Positions 17,117-23,989 of a DNA stretch of 64,000 nucleotides are shown here, piece after piece. This stretch comes from Prevotella sp. (GTDB lineage: Bacteria; Bacteroidota; Bacteroidia; Bacteroidales; Bacteroidaceae), in NCBI GenBank assembly GCA_016291495.1, contig JAEEXI010000016.1, positions 1 through 64,000 of the forward strand, given 5' to 3'. The position numbers and the translations under genes were made by a program. Below the pieces are notes generated by a model. That model was not told the DNA's origin. It worked only from the letters and a program-made list of their open reading frames with translations, and did not search any database. Positions within the stretch are counted from its first letter, which is position 1. Every line of letters starts with the position of its first letter.

Positions 17117-18100
17117 TTACTTTTCACTTTCTGCCATCTGACGACAGAAGGTCTCGTGACGGCGGTTGACATACCAGGCAATCAGTCCCATGCCTACGAT
17201 TTCCCAGACGAAGTTCATCACGGGAACATCCAGCAGACAGAACAGGAACAGCCACGCAGAACGGAAGTTGAAGGTCAGCAGTCCGTTCCACTTGATGATG
17301 GGCAGCGAATGCTGGCGGAACTCCTCGCGCACCTCCTGCGGGATGTTGTCGTAACTGCCGTATTTCTCTTTCAGGACAGCGAGCAGGCGCTGGAACTCAG
17401 GAGTCTTCTTCTCCTGTTTCTTCGTATAGTCGATATACGATTTCTGGAAGTAGCGCTCCACCCACGGCGTCTCCTCCGTCATCTGGTCGTAGATTTCCTG
17501 CTGGCGCTTGGAGTTATCCAGTTCCGCACCCTTCTCGCCTTTCAGGAAGAAGAGGTGCACCTGGATGTAGTAGTCGGCCAGACGCTGCTGACCAGCCAGT
17601 CCTGCTACACCAGAGATAATGCCCAGAATATAGACCACGATGGTGGCAATGATGACGTTCTCCGGAGTGTCCTCTATCCCCAGCCATCCGAACTCAAGGT
17701 CGTGATGCACGTAGAAACGGTAAACCAGCGCATGATAGATGGGTACGAACCAGGTGAAGCCTGCCACACCGTCGAGGATACGTCCCAGTCGGCTCTTCTT
17801 GCCTGTCATGCGGGCCAGCTGTCCGTCCGTGCAGTCGAAGATGTCAGCCAGACACAGCAGCAGGATGGCAATGATGTTCATCCAGAGTCCCTGTGTGCCC
17901 TCGTAATAGAAGCAGCCGCAGGCAAAGAAGAAAGCACTTCCTGCTCCGATAATCATCGAAAGGATGGTGACTGTATTGGGATGTATGTCGAATTTGGCAA
18001 AGAGTACTGCCCACCAATAGCAGAACGGGCGCACTACATGCAAGTCGAGCCAGTCTTCTGTCTCGGCTGATTTCAAAGTTTGGGAAACCTTTTCGTTCAT
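17117..18100 (-). CDS. CDP-alcohol phosphatidyltransferase family protein
   Basis: The 327-residue integral membrane enzyme is first in a four-gene operon. It has most of the CDP-alcohol phosphotransferase motif: Asp89, Asp92-Gly93, Ala96-Arg97, Gly106 and Asp110. The last Asp of the usual D-x3-D, normally the catalytic base, is Gly114 here (RILDGVAGF). The family moves a phospho-alcohol from a CDP carrier to an acceptor lipid, or the reverse. A long cytoplasmic insertion (about 190-250) is charged and unusual. With the nucleotidyltransferase downstream it may complete a head-group pathway. Chemistry is uncertain because of the missing Asp. Confidence 0.82.
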   Translation of the reverse strand: MNEKVSQTLKSAETEDWLDLHVVRPFCYWWAVLFAKFDIHPNTVTILSMIIGAGSAFFFACGCFYYEGTQGLWMNIIAILLLCLADIFDCTDGQLARMTGKKSRLGRILDGVAGFTWFVPIYHALVYRFYVHHDLEFGWLGIEDTPENVIIATIVVYILGIISGVAGLAGQQRLADYYIQVHLFFLKGEKGAELDNSKRQQEIYDQMTEETPWVERYFQKSYIDYTKKQEKKTPEFQRLLAVLKEKYGSYDNIPQEVREEFRQHSLPIIKWNGLLTFNFRSAWLFLFCLLDVPVMNFVWEIVGMGLIAWYVNRRHETFCRQMAESEK

Positions 18101-18130
18101 GTTTTTCTCCTATTTAATAAATTCAGCGTG

Positions 18131-18161
18131 CAAAGGTAGTGCAAATCGAGCGAAATACAAA
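18131..18161 (-). promoter_or_regulatory. Promoter of the CDP-alcohol operon
   Basis: On the minus strand TTTG (18161-18158) is followed after 19 bases by TACCTTTG (18138-18131). The flanking sequence (TATTTCGCTC between the elements) matches the extended promoter also found before lptB, tig and guaA. Confidence 0.75.
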
Positions 18162-18234
18162 ATAAATTAATATTTATTTTTATTTACTTTACCTCGCTTC
18201 GCGAACAGTGACCGTTGGTTCCGAGATGCAGCCT

Positions 18235-18254
18235 ACTTTCGGCGAAGCCAAAGT
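18235..18254. repeat. Small palindrome in intergenic region
   Basis: ACTTTCGGC and GCCAAAGT face each other around GAA with one mismatch, giving a REP-like hairpin. It lies in the 855-base gene-free stretch 18101-18955, whose left part (18180-18341) otherwise shows no gene. Confidence 0.45.
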
Positions 18255-18341
18255 ACAAAGAAGTGAGAAGTTAGCCAAATTTCCATAGTTTATTTGGGAT
18301 AATTTAAGGTTCAAAAGTTTCGTTGTAACTAGAAAAGTTAT

Positions 18342-18425
18342 GTTCACGGTCCTTAAACATAAGTTCAAGGGCTGTGTACATATGTTCAAGGGCGTTAAAC
18401 ATAAGTTTACGGTGCGTAAACATAA
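18342..18425. repeat. Four 21-bp direct repeats
   Basis: Four consecutive 21-bp units begin with GTT(C/T)A and three end with AAACATAA. Neighbouring half-units are also inverted (CCTTAAAC against GTTCAAGG; GTTTACG against CGTAAAC), so each junction can form a small hairpin. There is no cas gene and no spacer, so it is not a CRISPR array. Confidence 0.85.
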
Positions 18426-18439
18426 AAAATATCACGTCC

Positions 18440-18619
18440 TCCTCACATTTTTCTCTCGTCTTTCTCACATTCTTCTCATATCTTCCTCATACTTTTCTCA
18501 TGCTCTAAAGGTATGAGAAACGATAGAGAAACCATAGAGAAAGGATAGAGTATCCTATGAGATGCCTATGAGATGCCTATGAGCAACCTATGAGCAAGCT
18601 ATGAGCAAGGTATGAGTAT
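18440..18619. repeat. Two-armed array of 11-bp repeats
   Basis: Six pyrimidine-rich 11-bp units of the type TTCTCATnnnn (18440-18505) are followed, after TAAA, by ten units of the opposite orientation, type nnTATGAGnnn (18510-18619). The left arm is the reverse-complement form of the right arm. The period is constant across all sixteen units, close to one helical turn, and is not a multiple of three, so it does not encode a repeat protein. Confidence 0.88.
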
Positions 18620-18644
18620 TTTAAAACAAAAAACTAGTCATAGA

Positions 18645-18676
18645 TTTGCAATTATCAGAAATAATCTTTATCTTTG
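18645..18676 (+). promoter_or_regulatory. Promoter of the leucine-rich-repeat gene
   Basis: TTTG at 18645-18648 and TATCTTTG at 18669-18676 are 20 bases apart, a full match to the phylum consensus. Transcription should start near 18683, which leaves a leader of about 275 bases before the gene. Confidence 0.75.
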
Positions 18677-18826
18677 CGATTGAAAAGAACAAAACGTATA
18701 ATCTAAAAACTGAAGAGCCTATGGGCTGAGATAACATATACGGACATATAGGATGAACATCCACTTTTAGATTCTTGTTTCTGAAAATCTCCTAATTCAA
18801 GAAACCATCAAGAACTGAAGTTGATA

Positions 18827-18926
18827 GTTCACGCCGTCGGCGTGGACATTTACTCGTTTAAGATGCTTAGGTGTTGGGAGATACCTCAGAAACGTAGACG
18901 AAGTAAATTGTCCACGTTTTCTTTTT
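18827..18926 (+). promoter_or_regulatory. Structured leader: possible attenuator
   Basis: GCGTGGAC at 18840-18847 can pair upstream with GTTCACGC (18827-18834) or downstream with GTCCACG (18910-18916). The downstream pairing extends to a stem of about 16 bp (18841-18857 with 18898-18916, two bulges) and is followed at once by TTTTCTTTTT. The two pairings exclude each other, and the second looks like an intrinsic terminator ahead of the open reading frame. I recognise no known riboswitch class. Confidence 0.55.
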
Positions 18927-18961
18927 GTACTTACAATCAAAATAACTAAAACTATATGATC

Positions 18962-20341
18962 ATGAAGAAACTATTACTCATATTAGTAACGATATTGCTG
19001 CCGATGGTAGCTAGTGCCCACGACATTGAAGTTCAGAATGCCGATGGTGTTACCATTTATTACAACTACACTAATAATGGTACGGAACTGGAGGTTACTT
19101 TCCGTGGTAGCAGTTATAATGATTATACAAACGAATATCAAGGCAATGTCGCTATACCTGAAGAAGTAACCTATATGAACAGAACCCGTAAGGTGACGAG
19201 CATTGGAGATAGAGCGTTCTATGATTGCCCTCGCCTTACCTCAGTCACCATCCCCAACAGTGTGACGAGCATTGGAAGTTATGCGTTCGCTAGTTGCAAA
19301 GGCCTTACCTCCGTCACCATCGGCAACAGTGTGACGAGCATTGGAGGTTATGCGTTCGCTAGTTGCTATGGCCTTACCTCTGTCACCATCCCCAATAGTG
19401 TGACGAGCATTGGAGAGGGTACGTTCACAGGCTGCTATGGCCTTACCTCTGTCACCATCCCCAATAGTGTGACGAGCATTGGAGGTAGTGCGTTCCGTAA
19501 TTGCTCTGGCCTCACCTCCGTCACCATCGGCAATAGTGTGACGAGCATTGGAACTGAAGCGTTCTATGGTTGCTCAGGCCTTAAAAAAGTAATCGTAAAA
19601 GATATAGCAGCATGGTGCGGAATCAAGTTCGATAGGTCTAACTCTAATCCTTTAACTTATGCCAAACATTTGTATAGTGACGAGGATACAGAAATCACAA
19701 ATCTAATTATCCCCAATAGCGTAACGAGCATTGGAAGTTATGCGTTCAATGATTGCAGTGGCCTTACCTCCGTCACCATCGGCAATAGTGTGACGAGCAT
19801 TGGAAATTGGGCGTTCGGTGGAGTCGATATTCCTACTATCATTTCTTTGATAGAGAATCCGTTTACGATAACAGGAAAGACATCGGGTTCTAGAACTTTC
19901 TCTCAAAACACATTCAATAATGCAACGCTATATGTTCCGAAGGGTACTATCGATAAGTACAAGGCTACGGAGGGTTGGAAGGACTTCTTATTTATTGAGG
20001 AAGGAACAGGTGGTGGTGGTACCACACCTGAGAAGTGTGCCACACCTGTCATCAGCTATAAAGACGGCAAACTGTCGTTTTCTTGCGACACTGAGGGTGT
20101 TGAATACGTGACGAATGTAGAATGTCTGGATAACAAGACGTTCACAGGAAATGAGATTCAGCTGAGTGGAAAGTATAGGGTCAGCGTCTATGCTACGAAG
20201 GCTGGCTTCGACAACTCGGATGTAGCAACGGAAGAAATTGAAGTTCTGGGCATGAAGGGTGATATCAATAGTGATGGTGAAGTGAATGTGACAGATATCG
20301 TCACATTAGTCAACATCATTATGTCTGGCGATAGTCAATAA
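18962..20341 (+). CDS. BspA-like leucine-rich-repeat surface protein with dockerin-like tail
   Basis: The protein has 459 residues from ATG 18962 (MKKLLLIL); ATG 18956 adds two residues. A signal peptide ends near ASA. LRR_5 repeats of 23 residues (LTSVTIPNSVTSIGSYAF type) follow in two blocks split by a non-repeat segment (KKVIVKDIAAWCGIKF). Then come an Ig/chitobiase-like domain and a C-terminal GDINSDGEVNVTDIVTLVNIIM, a dockerin-type calcium-binding pattern. BspA-like proteins are cell-surface adhesins. It is preceded by the long leader described at 18827. Confidence 0.88.
   Translation: MKKLLLILVTILLPMVASAHDIEVQNADGVTIYYNYTNNGTELEVTFRGSSYNDYTNEYQGNVAIPEEVTYMNRTRKVTSIGDRAFYDCPRLTSVTIPNSVTSIGSYAFASCKGLTSVTIGNSVTSIGGYAFASCYGLTSVTIPNSVTSIGEGTFTGCYGLTSVTIPNSVTSIGGSAFRNCSGLTSVTIGNSVTSIGTEAFYGCSGLKKVIVKDIAAWCGIKFDRSNSNPLTYAKHLYSDEDTEITNLIIPNSVTSIGSYAFNDCSGLTSVTIGNSVTSIGNWAFGGVDIPTIISLIENPFTITGKTSGSRTFSQNTFNNATLYVPKGTIDKYKATEGWKDFLFIEEGTGGGGTTPEKCATPVISYKDGKLSFSCDTEGVEYVTNVECLDNKTFTGNEIQLSGKYRVSVYATKAGFDNSDVATEEIEVLGMKGDINSDGEVNVTDIVTLVNIIMSGDSQ
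19165..19815 (+). repeat. 69-bp tandem repeats encoding LRR units
   Basis: Units start with CCTTACCTC or a close variant at 19234, 19303, 19372, 19441, 19510 and 19579, exactly 69 bases apart, and again at 19762 after an interruption. Several are nearly identical in DNA, which points to recent duplication or recombination. Confidence 0.85.
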
Positions 20342-20367
20342 AGCTTGATTTGGATAAAATTACACTG

Positions 20368-20400
20368 GTACACAAGTTTGTGGACCACAAATTTGTGTAC
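20368..20400 (+). terminator. Strong hairpin after the LRR gene
   Basis: Two 16-base arms (starting GTACACAAG and ending TTGTGTAC) pair with one G-U pair and a single central base. The T-run is weak, so termination may be factor-assisted. It separates the LRR gene from tig. Confidence 0.7.
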
Positions 20401-20437
20401 TTCGAAGGTACTCCCGTTCGAAAAAACTCAAGATTCT

Positions 20438-20469
20438 CTTGGTTTTTTGCTCACTTATTCGTACCTTTG
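20438..20469 (+). promoter_or_regulatory. Upstream copy of tig promoter
   Basis: CTTG at 20438-20441 and TACCTTTG at 20462-20469, 20 bases apart. Flanks match the second promoter 78 bases downstream, so the promoter block appears to be duplicated. Confidence 0.55.
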
Positions 20470-20515
20470 ACCTAAAGGTCGAAGACAGGCTGCACTTCAA
20501 AAAAACTCAAATAAA

Positions 20516-20547
20516 TTTGGTTTTTTGTTCAGTTTGCACTATCTTTG
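20516..20547 (+). promoter_or_regulatory. Main tig promoter
   Basis: TTTG at 20516-20519 and TATCTTTG at 20540-20547, 20 bases apart, within the extended motif also seen before guaA. The tig start codon lies 43 bases downstream. Confidence 0.75.
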
Positions 20548-20590
20548 CACGCTCAAAACGACAATATTTAATAAATAAGGTATAAAAGAG

Positions 20591-21934
20591 ATGAATATTT
20601 CATTTGAAGCTCCTGACAAGATTAATGGCTTGATGACCATTACACTGGAGAAAGAAGACTATCAGGCAGAAGTCGAGAAGACTCTGAAAGACTATCGTAA
20701 GCGTGCTAACGTGCCTGGATTCCGTCCTGGTCAGACTCCTATGGGACTGATCAAGCGTCAGTATGGTGCCGCTGTGAAGGTGGACGTAGTGAATAAGATG
20801 CTGGGTGAGAAACTCTACGAGTATGTTCGTGAGAACAAGATTCAGATGCTGGGTGAGCCATTGCCCAGCGACCAGCAGAAGCCGCTGAACTTCGAGGGCG
20901 AGGAGCCTCTGGAGTTTAAGTTCGACATTGCTGTGGCTCCTGAGTTCAAGGCAGCCCTCTCTGGCAAGGATAAGATCGACTACTATAACATCACTGTTGA
21001 TGATAAGCTCATCGATCAGCAGGTGGAGATGTATCAGAGCCGTGCCGGACAGTATGAGAAGGTGGAGCAGTTTGATGCTGAGCAGCGCGACATGCTGAAG
21101 GGCGACCTGCGTGAGGTGAACGGCAGCATTGAGGTTGCTGACGCCGTACTGATGCCTCAGTATATGAAGGTGGAAGACCAGAAGAAACTCTTCGAGGGTG
21201 CCAAGCTGGGTGACATCATCACTTGGAATCCCCGTAAGGCTTATCCGGAGAGCGACGTCGAGGTGTCTTCGCTGCTGAAGATTCAGAAGGAGGACGTGAA
21301 GGATCACGAGGGCGACTTCACCTATCAGATTACGGAGATCAGCCGCTTCGTGAAGGCTGAGGTGAACCAGGCGCTGTTCGACCAGACCTTCGGTGAGGGT
21401 ACTGTGAAGGACGAGAAGGAATTCCGTCAGAAGATCAGTGATATCATCAGCCAGCAGTTCAAGGCTGACAGCGACTATAAGTTCCTGCAGGATGTCCGCA
21501 GCCACATGGAGAAGAAGGTTGGCAAACTGGAGTTCCCAGAGGCTATCCTGAAGCGTGTGATGCTGAACAACAACAAGGACAAGGGTGCTGAGTTTGTGGA
21601 GAAGAACTTCGAGGCCAGCATCAAGGAACTTGGCTGGCACCTGATCAAGGAGCAGCTGGTGGCAGCTCAGGAGATCAAGGTGGAAGAGGACGATCTGAAG
21701 AACGTCGCCAAGGAAGCCGCCCGTGCCCAGTTTGCCCAGTATGGTATGTCGAATGTTCCCGATGAGTATCTGGAGAACTATGCTGCTGAGATGCTGAAGA
21801 AGCGTGAGAACGTGGACGGACTGGTTGACCGCGCCGTTGACGTGAAGCTGACTGCCGCCCTGAAGGGTGTTGTCAAACTCAACGAGAAAGACATCACGCT
21901 GGAGGACTTCCAGAAGATGCTTCAGGAGAAGTAA
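20591..21934 (+). CDS. tig: Trigger factor
   Basis: The 447-residue ribosome-associated chaperone shows the N-terminal ribosome-binding signature (KRANVPGFRPGQTPMGLIKRQYG, which includes the GFR-P-G loop), a central region and the long helical C-terminal domain. The FKBP-type isomerase domain is poorly conserved, which is usual for this phylum. It binds nascent chains at the exit tunnel. It lies upstream of clpP and clpX in the conserved tig-clpP-clpX order, but a terminator separates tig from clpP. Confidence 0.93.
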   Translation: MNISFEAPDKINGLMTITLEKEDYQAEVEKTLKDYRKRANVPGFRPGQTPMGLIKRQYGAAVKVDVVNKMLGEKLYEYVRENKIQMLGEPLPSDQQKPLNFEGEEPLEFKFDIAVAPEFKAALSGKDKIDYYNITVDDKLIDQQVEMYQSRAGQYEKVEQFDAEQRDMLKGDLREVNGSIEVADAVLMPQYMKVEDQKKLFEGAKLGDIITWNPRKAYPESDVEVSSLLKIQKEDVKDHEGDFTYQITEISRFVKAEVNQALFDQTFGEGTVKDEKEFRQKISDIISQQFKADSDYKFLQDVRSHMEKKVGKLEFPEAILKRVMLNNNKDKGAEFVEKNFEASIKELGWHLIKEQLVAAQEIKVEEDDLKNVAKEAARAQFAQYGMSNVPDEYLENYAAEMLKKRENVDGLVDRAVDVKLTAALKGVVKLNEKDITLEDFQKMLQEK

Positions 21935-21988
21935 AAAGATAAAAAAGCAAAAGGGCAAAAGGATTTATAATTCTTTAACCAAAAAAAG

Positions 21989-22020
21989 AGTCGGAATGCT
22001 TTGTGTTCCGACTTTTTTTC
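21989..22020 (+). terminator. tig terminator
   Basis: AGTCGGAA pairs with TTCCGACT around a nine-base loop, with an A-run before and a T-run after the stem. Confidence 0.88.
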
Positions 22021-22103
22021 GTAATTTTGTATTTCCGTAGTCCTTGGGGCTACGTTGCATCCCTCCTTTGGCGGGAATGCTTAAATTGCTAAATTGAATA
22101 AGA

Positions 22104-22772
22104 ATGATGAACAACGATTTTAGAAAATATGCTACCAAGCATTTAGGAATTAACGGCCTCGTACTCGACGAGGTAATGAGTGCACAGTCACAGTATCTGA
22201 ACCCCTATATCCTGGAGGAGCGTCAGTTGAATGTGACCCAGATGGACGTATTCTCACGCTTGATGATGGATCGCATCATCTTCCTGGGAACACAGATTGA
22301 CGACTATACCGCCAACACGCTGCAGGCGCAGTTGCTGTATCTCGACTCTGTGGACAGCGGTAAGGATATCTCCATCTACCTGAACTCTCCTGGCGGTAGT
22401 GTGACGGCAGGATTGGGTATTTATGACACCATGCAGTTTATCTCCAGCGACGTAGCTACCATCTGTACAGGTATGGCTGCCTCGATGGCTGCTGTCCTGC
22501 TGGTGGCAGGTAAGGAGGGTAAGCGTTCTGCACTGCCCCACAGTCGTGTGATGATCCATCAGCCGTTGGGCGGTGTGCAGGGTCAGGCCAGCGACATCGA
22601 GATTGAGGCCAAGGAGATTATGAAGTTCAAGAAGGAGCTCTATACGATTATCTCCGAGCATTCGCACACCCCTTATGACAAGGTGTGGAACGACTCTGAC
22701 CGCAACTACTGGATGACGGCAGAGGAGGCAAAGGAATATGGTATGATTGATCAGGTTTTGGTGAGGAAGTAA
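22104..22772 (+). CDS. clpP: ATP-dependent Clp protease proteolytic subunit
   Basis: The 222-residue serine protease has the catalytic Ser in [11 protein letters not shown], His in [13 protein letters not shown] and Asp in [11 protein letters not shown]. It forms the tetradecameric chamber that works with ClpX. The N-terminal 30 residues are longer than in E. coli, as is usual in Bacteroidota. ATG 22107 is an alternative start. The stop overlaps the clpX start by one base (TAATG). Confidence 0.97.
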   Translation: MMNNDFRKYATKHLGINGLVLDEVMSAQSQYLNPYILEERQLNVTQMDVFSRLMMDRIIFLGTQIDDYTANTLQAQLLYLDSVDSGKDISIYLNSPGGSVTAGLGIYDTMQFISSDVATICTGMAASMAAVLLVAGKEGKRSALPHSRVMIHQPLGGVQGQASDIEIEAKEIMKFKKELYTIISEHSHTPYDKVWNDSDRNYWMTAEEAKEYGMIDQVLVRK

Positions 22773-23989
22773 TGGTAAAGGTATGTAGTTTCTGCGGAAG
22801 GTCTGACAAGGAGGTGAAACTGCTCATCACTGGTCTGAACGGCAATATCTGTAATGAATGTGCTGCTCAGGCCTATGAAATCTGCAAGGTAAACGGCTTT
22901 GGCCCGGAAGGCAAGAAAAAGCCTGCGGGTGCTCCAGACCTAAAGAAGATTCCCAAGCCCAAAGAAATCAAGGACTATCTGGACCAGTATGTCATCGGAC
23001 AGGATGAGGCCAAGCGTTTCCTCGCCGTTGCCGTCTATAACCACTATAAGCGACTGCAGCAACCCGTTGACAAGAATGGGGTGGAGATAGAGAAGAGCAA
23101 CATCATCATGGTGGGTTCTACAGGAACAGGAAAGACCCTGCTAGCCCGTACCATCGCCAAGTTGCTGGACGTTCCGTTTACCATCGTCGATGCAACAGTA
23201 CTCACAGAGGCGGGTTATGTAGGCGAGGATGTGGAGAGTATCCTCTCCCGTCTGTTACAGGTAGCTGACTATAAGTTAGAGGCAGCCCAGCGGGGTATCG
23301 TCTTCATTGACGAGATTGACAAGATAGCCCGTAAGAGCGACAACCCCAGCATTACCCGTGATGTGAGCGGCGAGGGTGTTCAGCAGGGATTGCTGAAGCT
23401 GTTGGAGGGTACCATCGTGAATGTTCCTCCCAAGGGCGGTCGTAAGCATCCTGATCAGGACTATATCCATGTGGATACGAGGAATATCCTGTTTATCTGC
23501 GGTGGTGCCTTCGATGGTATCGAACGTAAGATAGCCCAGCGTCTGAATACCCATGTGGTGGGTTATAACTCCGTACAGAACGTGCGTAAGATAGACAAGG
23601 GCGACTTGATGAAATATGTGTTGCCGCAGGATTTGAAGTCGTATGGTCTGATTCCCGAGATCATCGGTCGTCTGCCTGTGCTGACTTATTTGAATCCCTT
23701 GGATCGTGCGGCTTTGGAGAGAATACTGATAGAGCCCAAGAACTCTATCATCAAGCAATATGAGAAACTGTTTGAGATGGATAGGATCAAGTTGACGTTT
23801 ACGCCGGAAGCGCTGAAACTCATCGTCGACAAGGCAGTGGAATATAAATTAGGTGCCCGCGGACTCCGTTCGATTGTAGAGACAATCATGATGGACGCGA
23901 TGTTCGAGGTACCCTCGAAACGAACTAAATCCTTTGAAGTGACAGCAGAGTATGCCCAGCAGCAGCTCGATAAGTCACACTTACAATGA
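22772..23989 (+). CDS. clpX: ATP-dependent Clp protease ATP-binding subunit ClpX
   Basis: The 405-residue unfoldase starts with a C4 zinc-binding domain ([11 protein letters not shown] and CNECA) and has Walker A GSTGTGKT, Walker B FIDEIDKI and the GYVGEDVE pore-region motif. It feeds unfolded substrates to ClpP. It is translationally coupled to clpP and overlaps recQ by four bases. Confidence 0.97.
   Translation: MVKVCSFCGRSDKEVKLLITGLNGNICNECAAQAYEICKVNGFGPEGKKKPAGAPDLKKIPKPKEIKDYLDQYVIGQDEAKRFLAVAVYNHYKRLQQPVDKNGVEIEKSNIIMVGSTGTGKTLLARTIAKLLDVPFTIVDATVLTEAGYVGEDVESILSRLLQVADYKLEAAQRGIVFIDEIDKIARKSDNPSITRDVSGEGVQQGLLKLLEGTIVNVPPKGGRKHPDQDYIHVDTRNILFICGGAFDGIERKIAQRLNTHVVGYNSVQNVRKIDKGDLMKYVLPQDLKSYGLIPEIIGRLPVLTYLNPLDRAALERILIEPKNSIIKQYEKLFEMDRIKLTFTPEALKLIVDKAVEYKLGARGLRSIVETIMMDAMFEVPSKRTKSFEVTAEYAQQQLDKSHLQ

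Noticed and set aside
18342..18619. CRISPR array
   Set aside because: The 21-bp and 11-bp repeats have no unique spacers of constant size and there are no cas genes in the window.
18715..18740. GGGCTGAGATAAC resembles the conserved box of the TPP riboswitch
   Set aside because: The other conserved TPP parts (the 5' GGGGTGC and the downstream AACCTGA...CC-GCGTAGGGA) are missing, and the gene behind is not a thiamine gene.
20600..21958. 452-codon minus-strand frame opposite tig
   Set aside because: It is the mirror of a strongly codon-biased gene; its Leu/His-rich translation has no domain and no start signal. Similar long mirror frames at 38771-39964 and 58027-59121 were rejected for the same reason.
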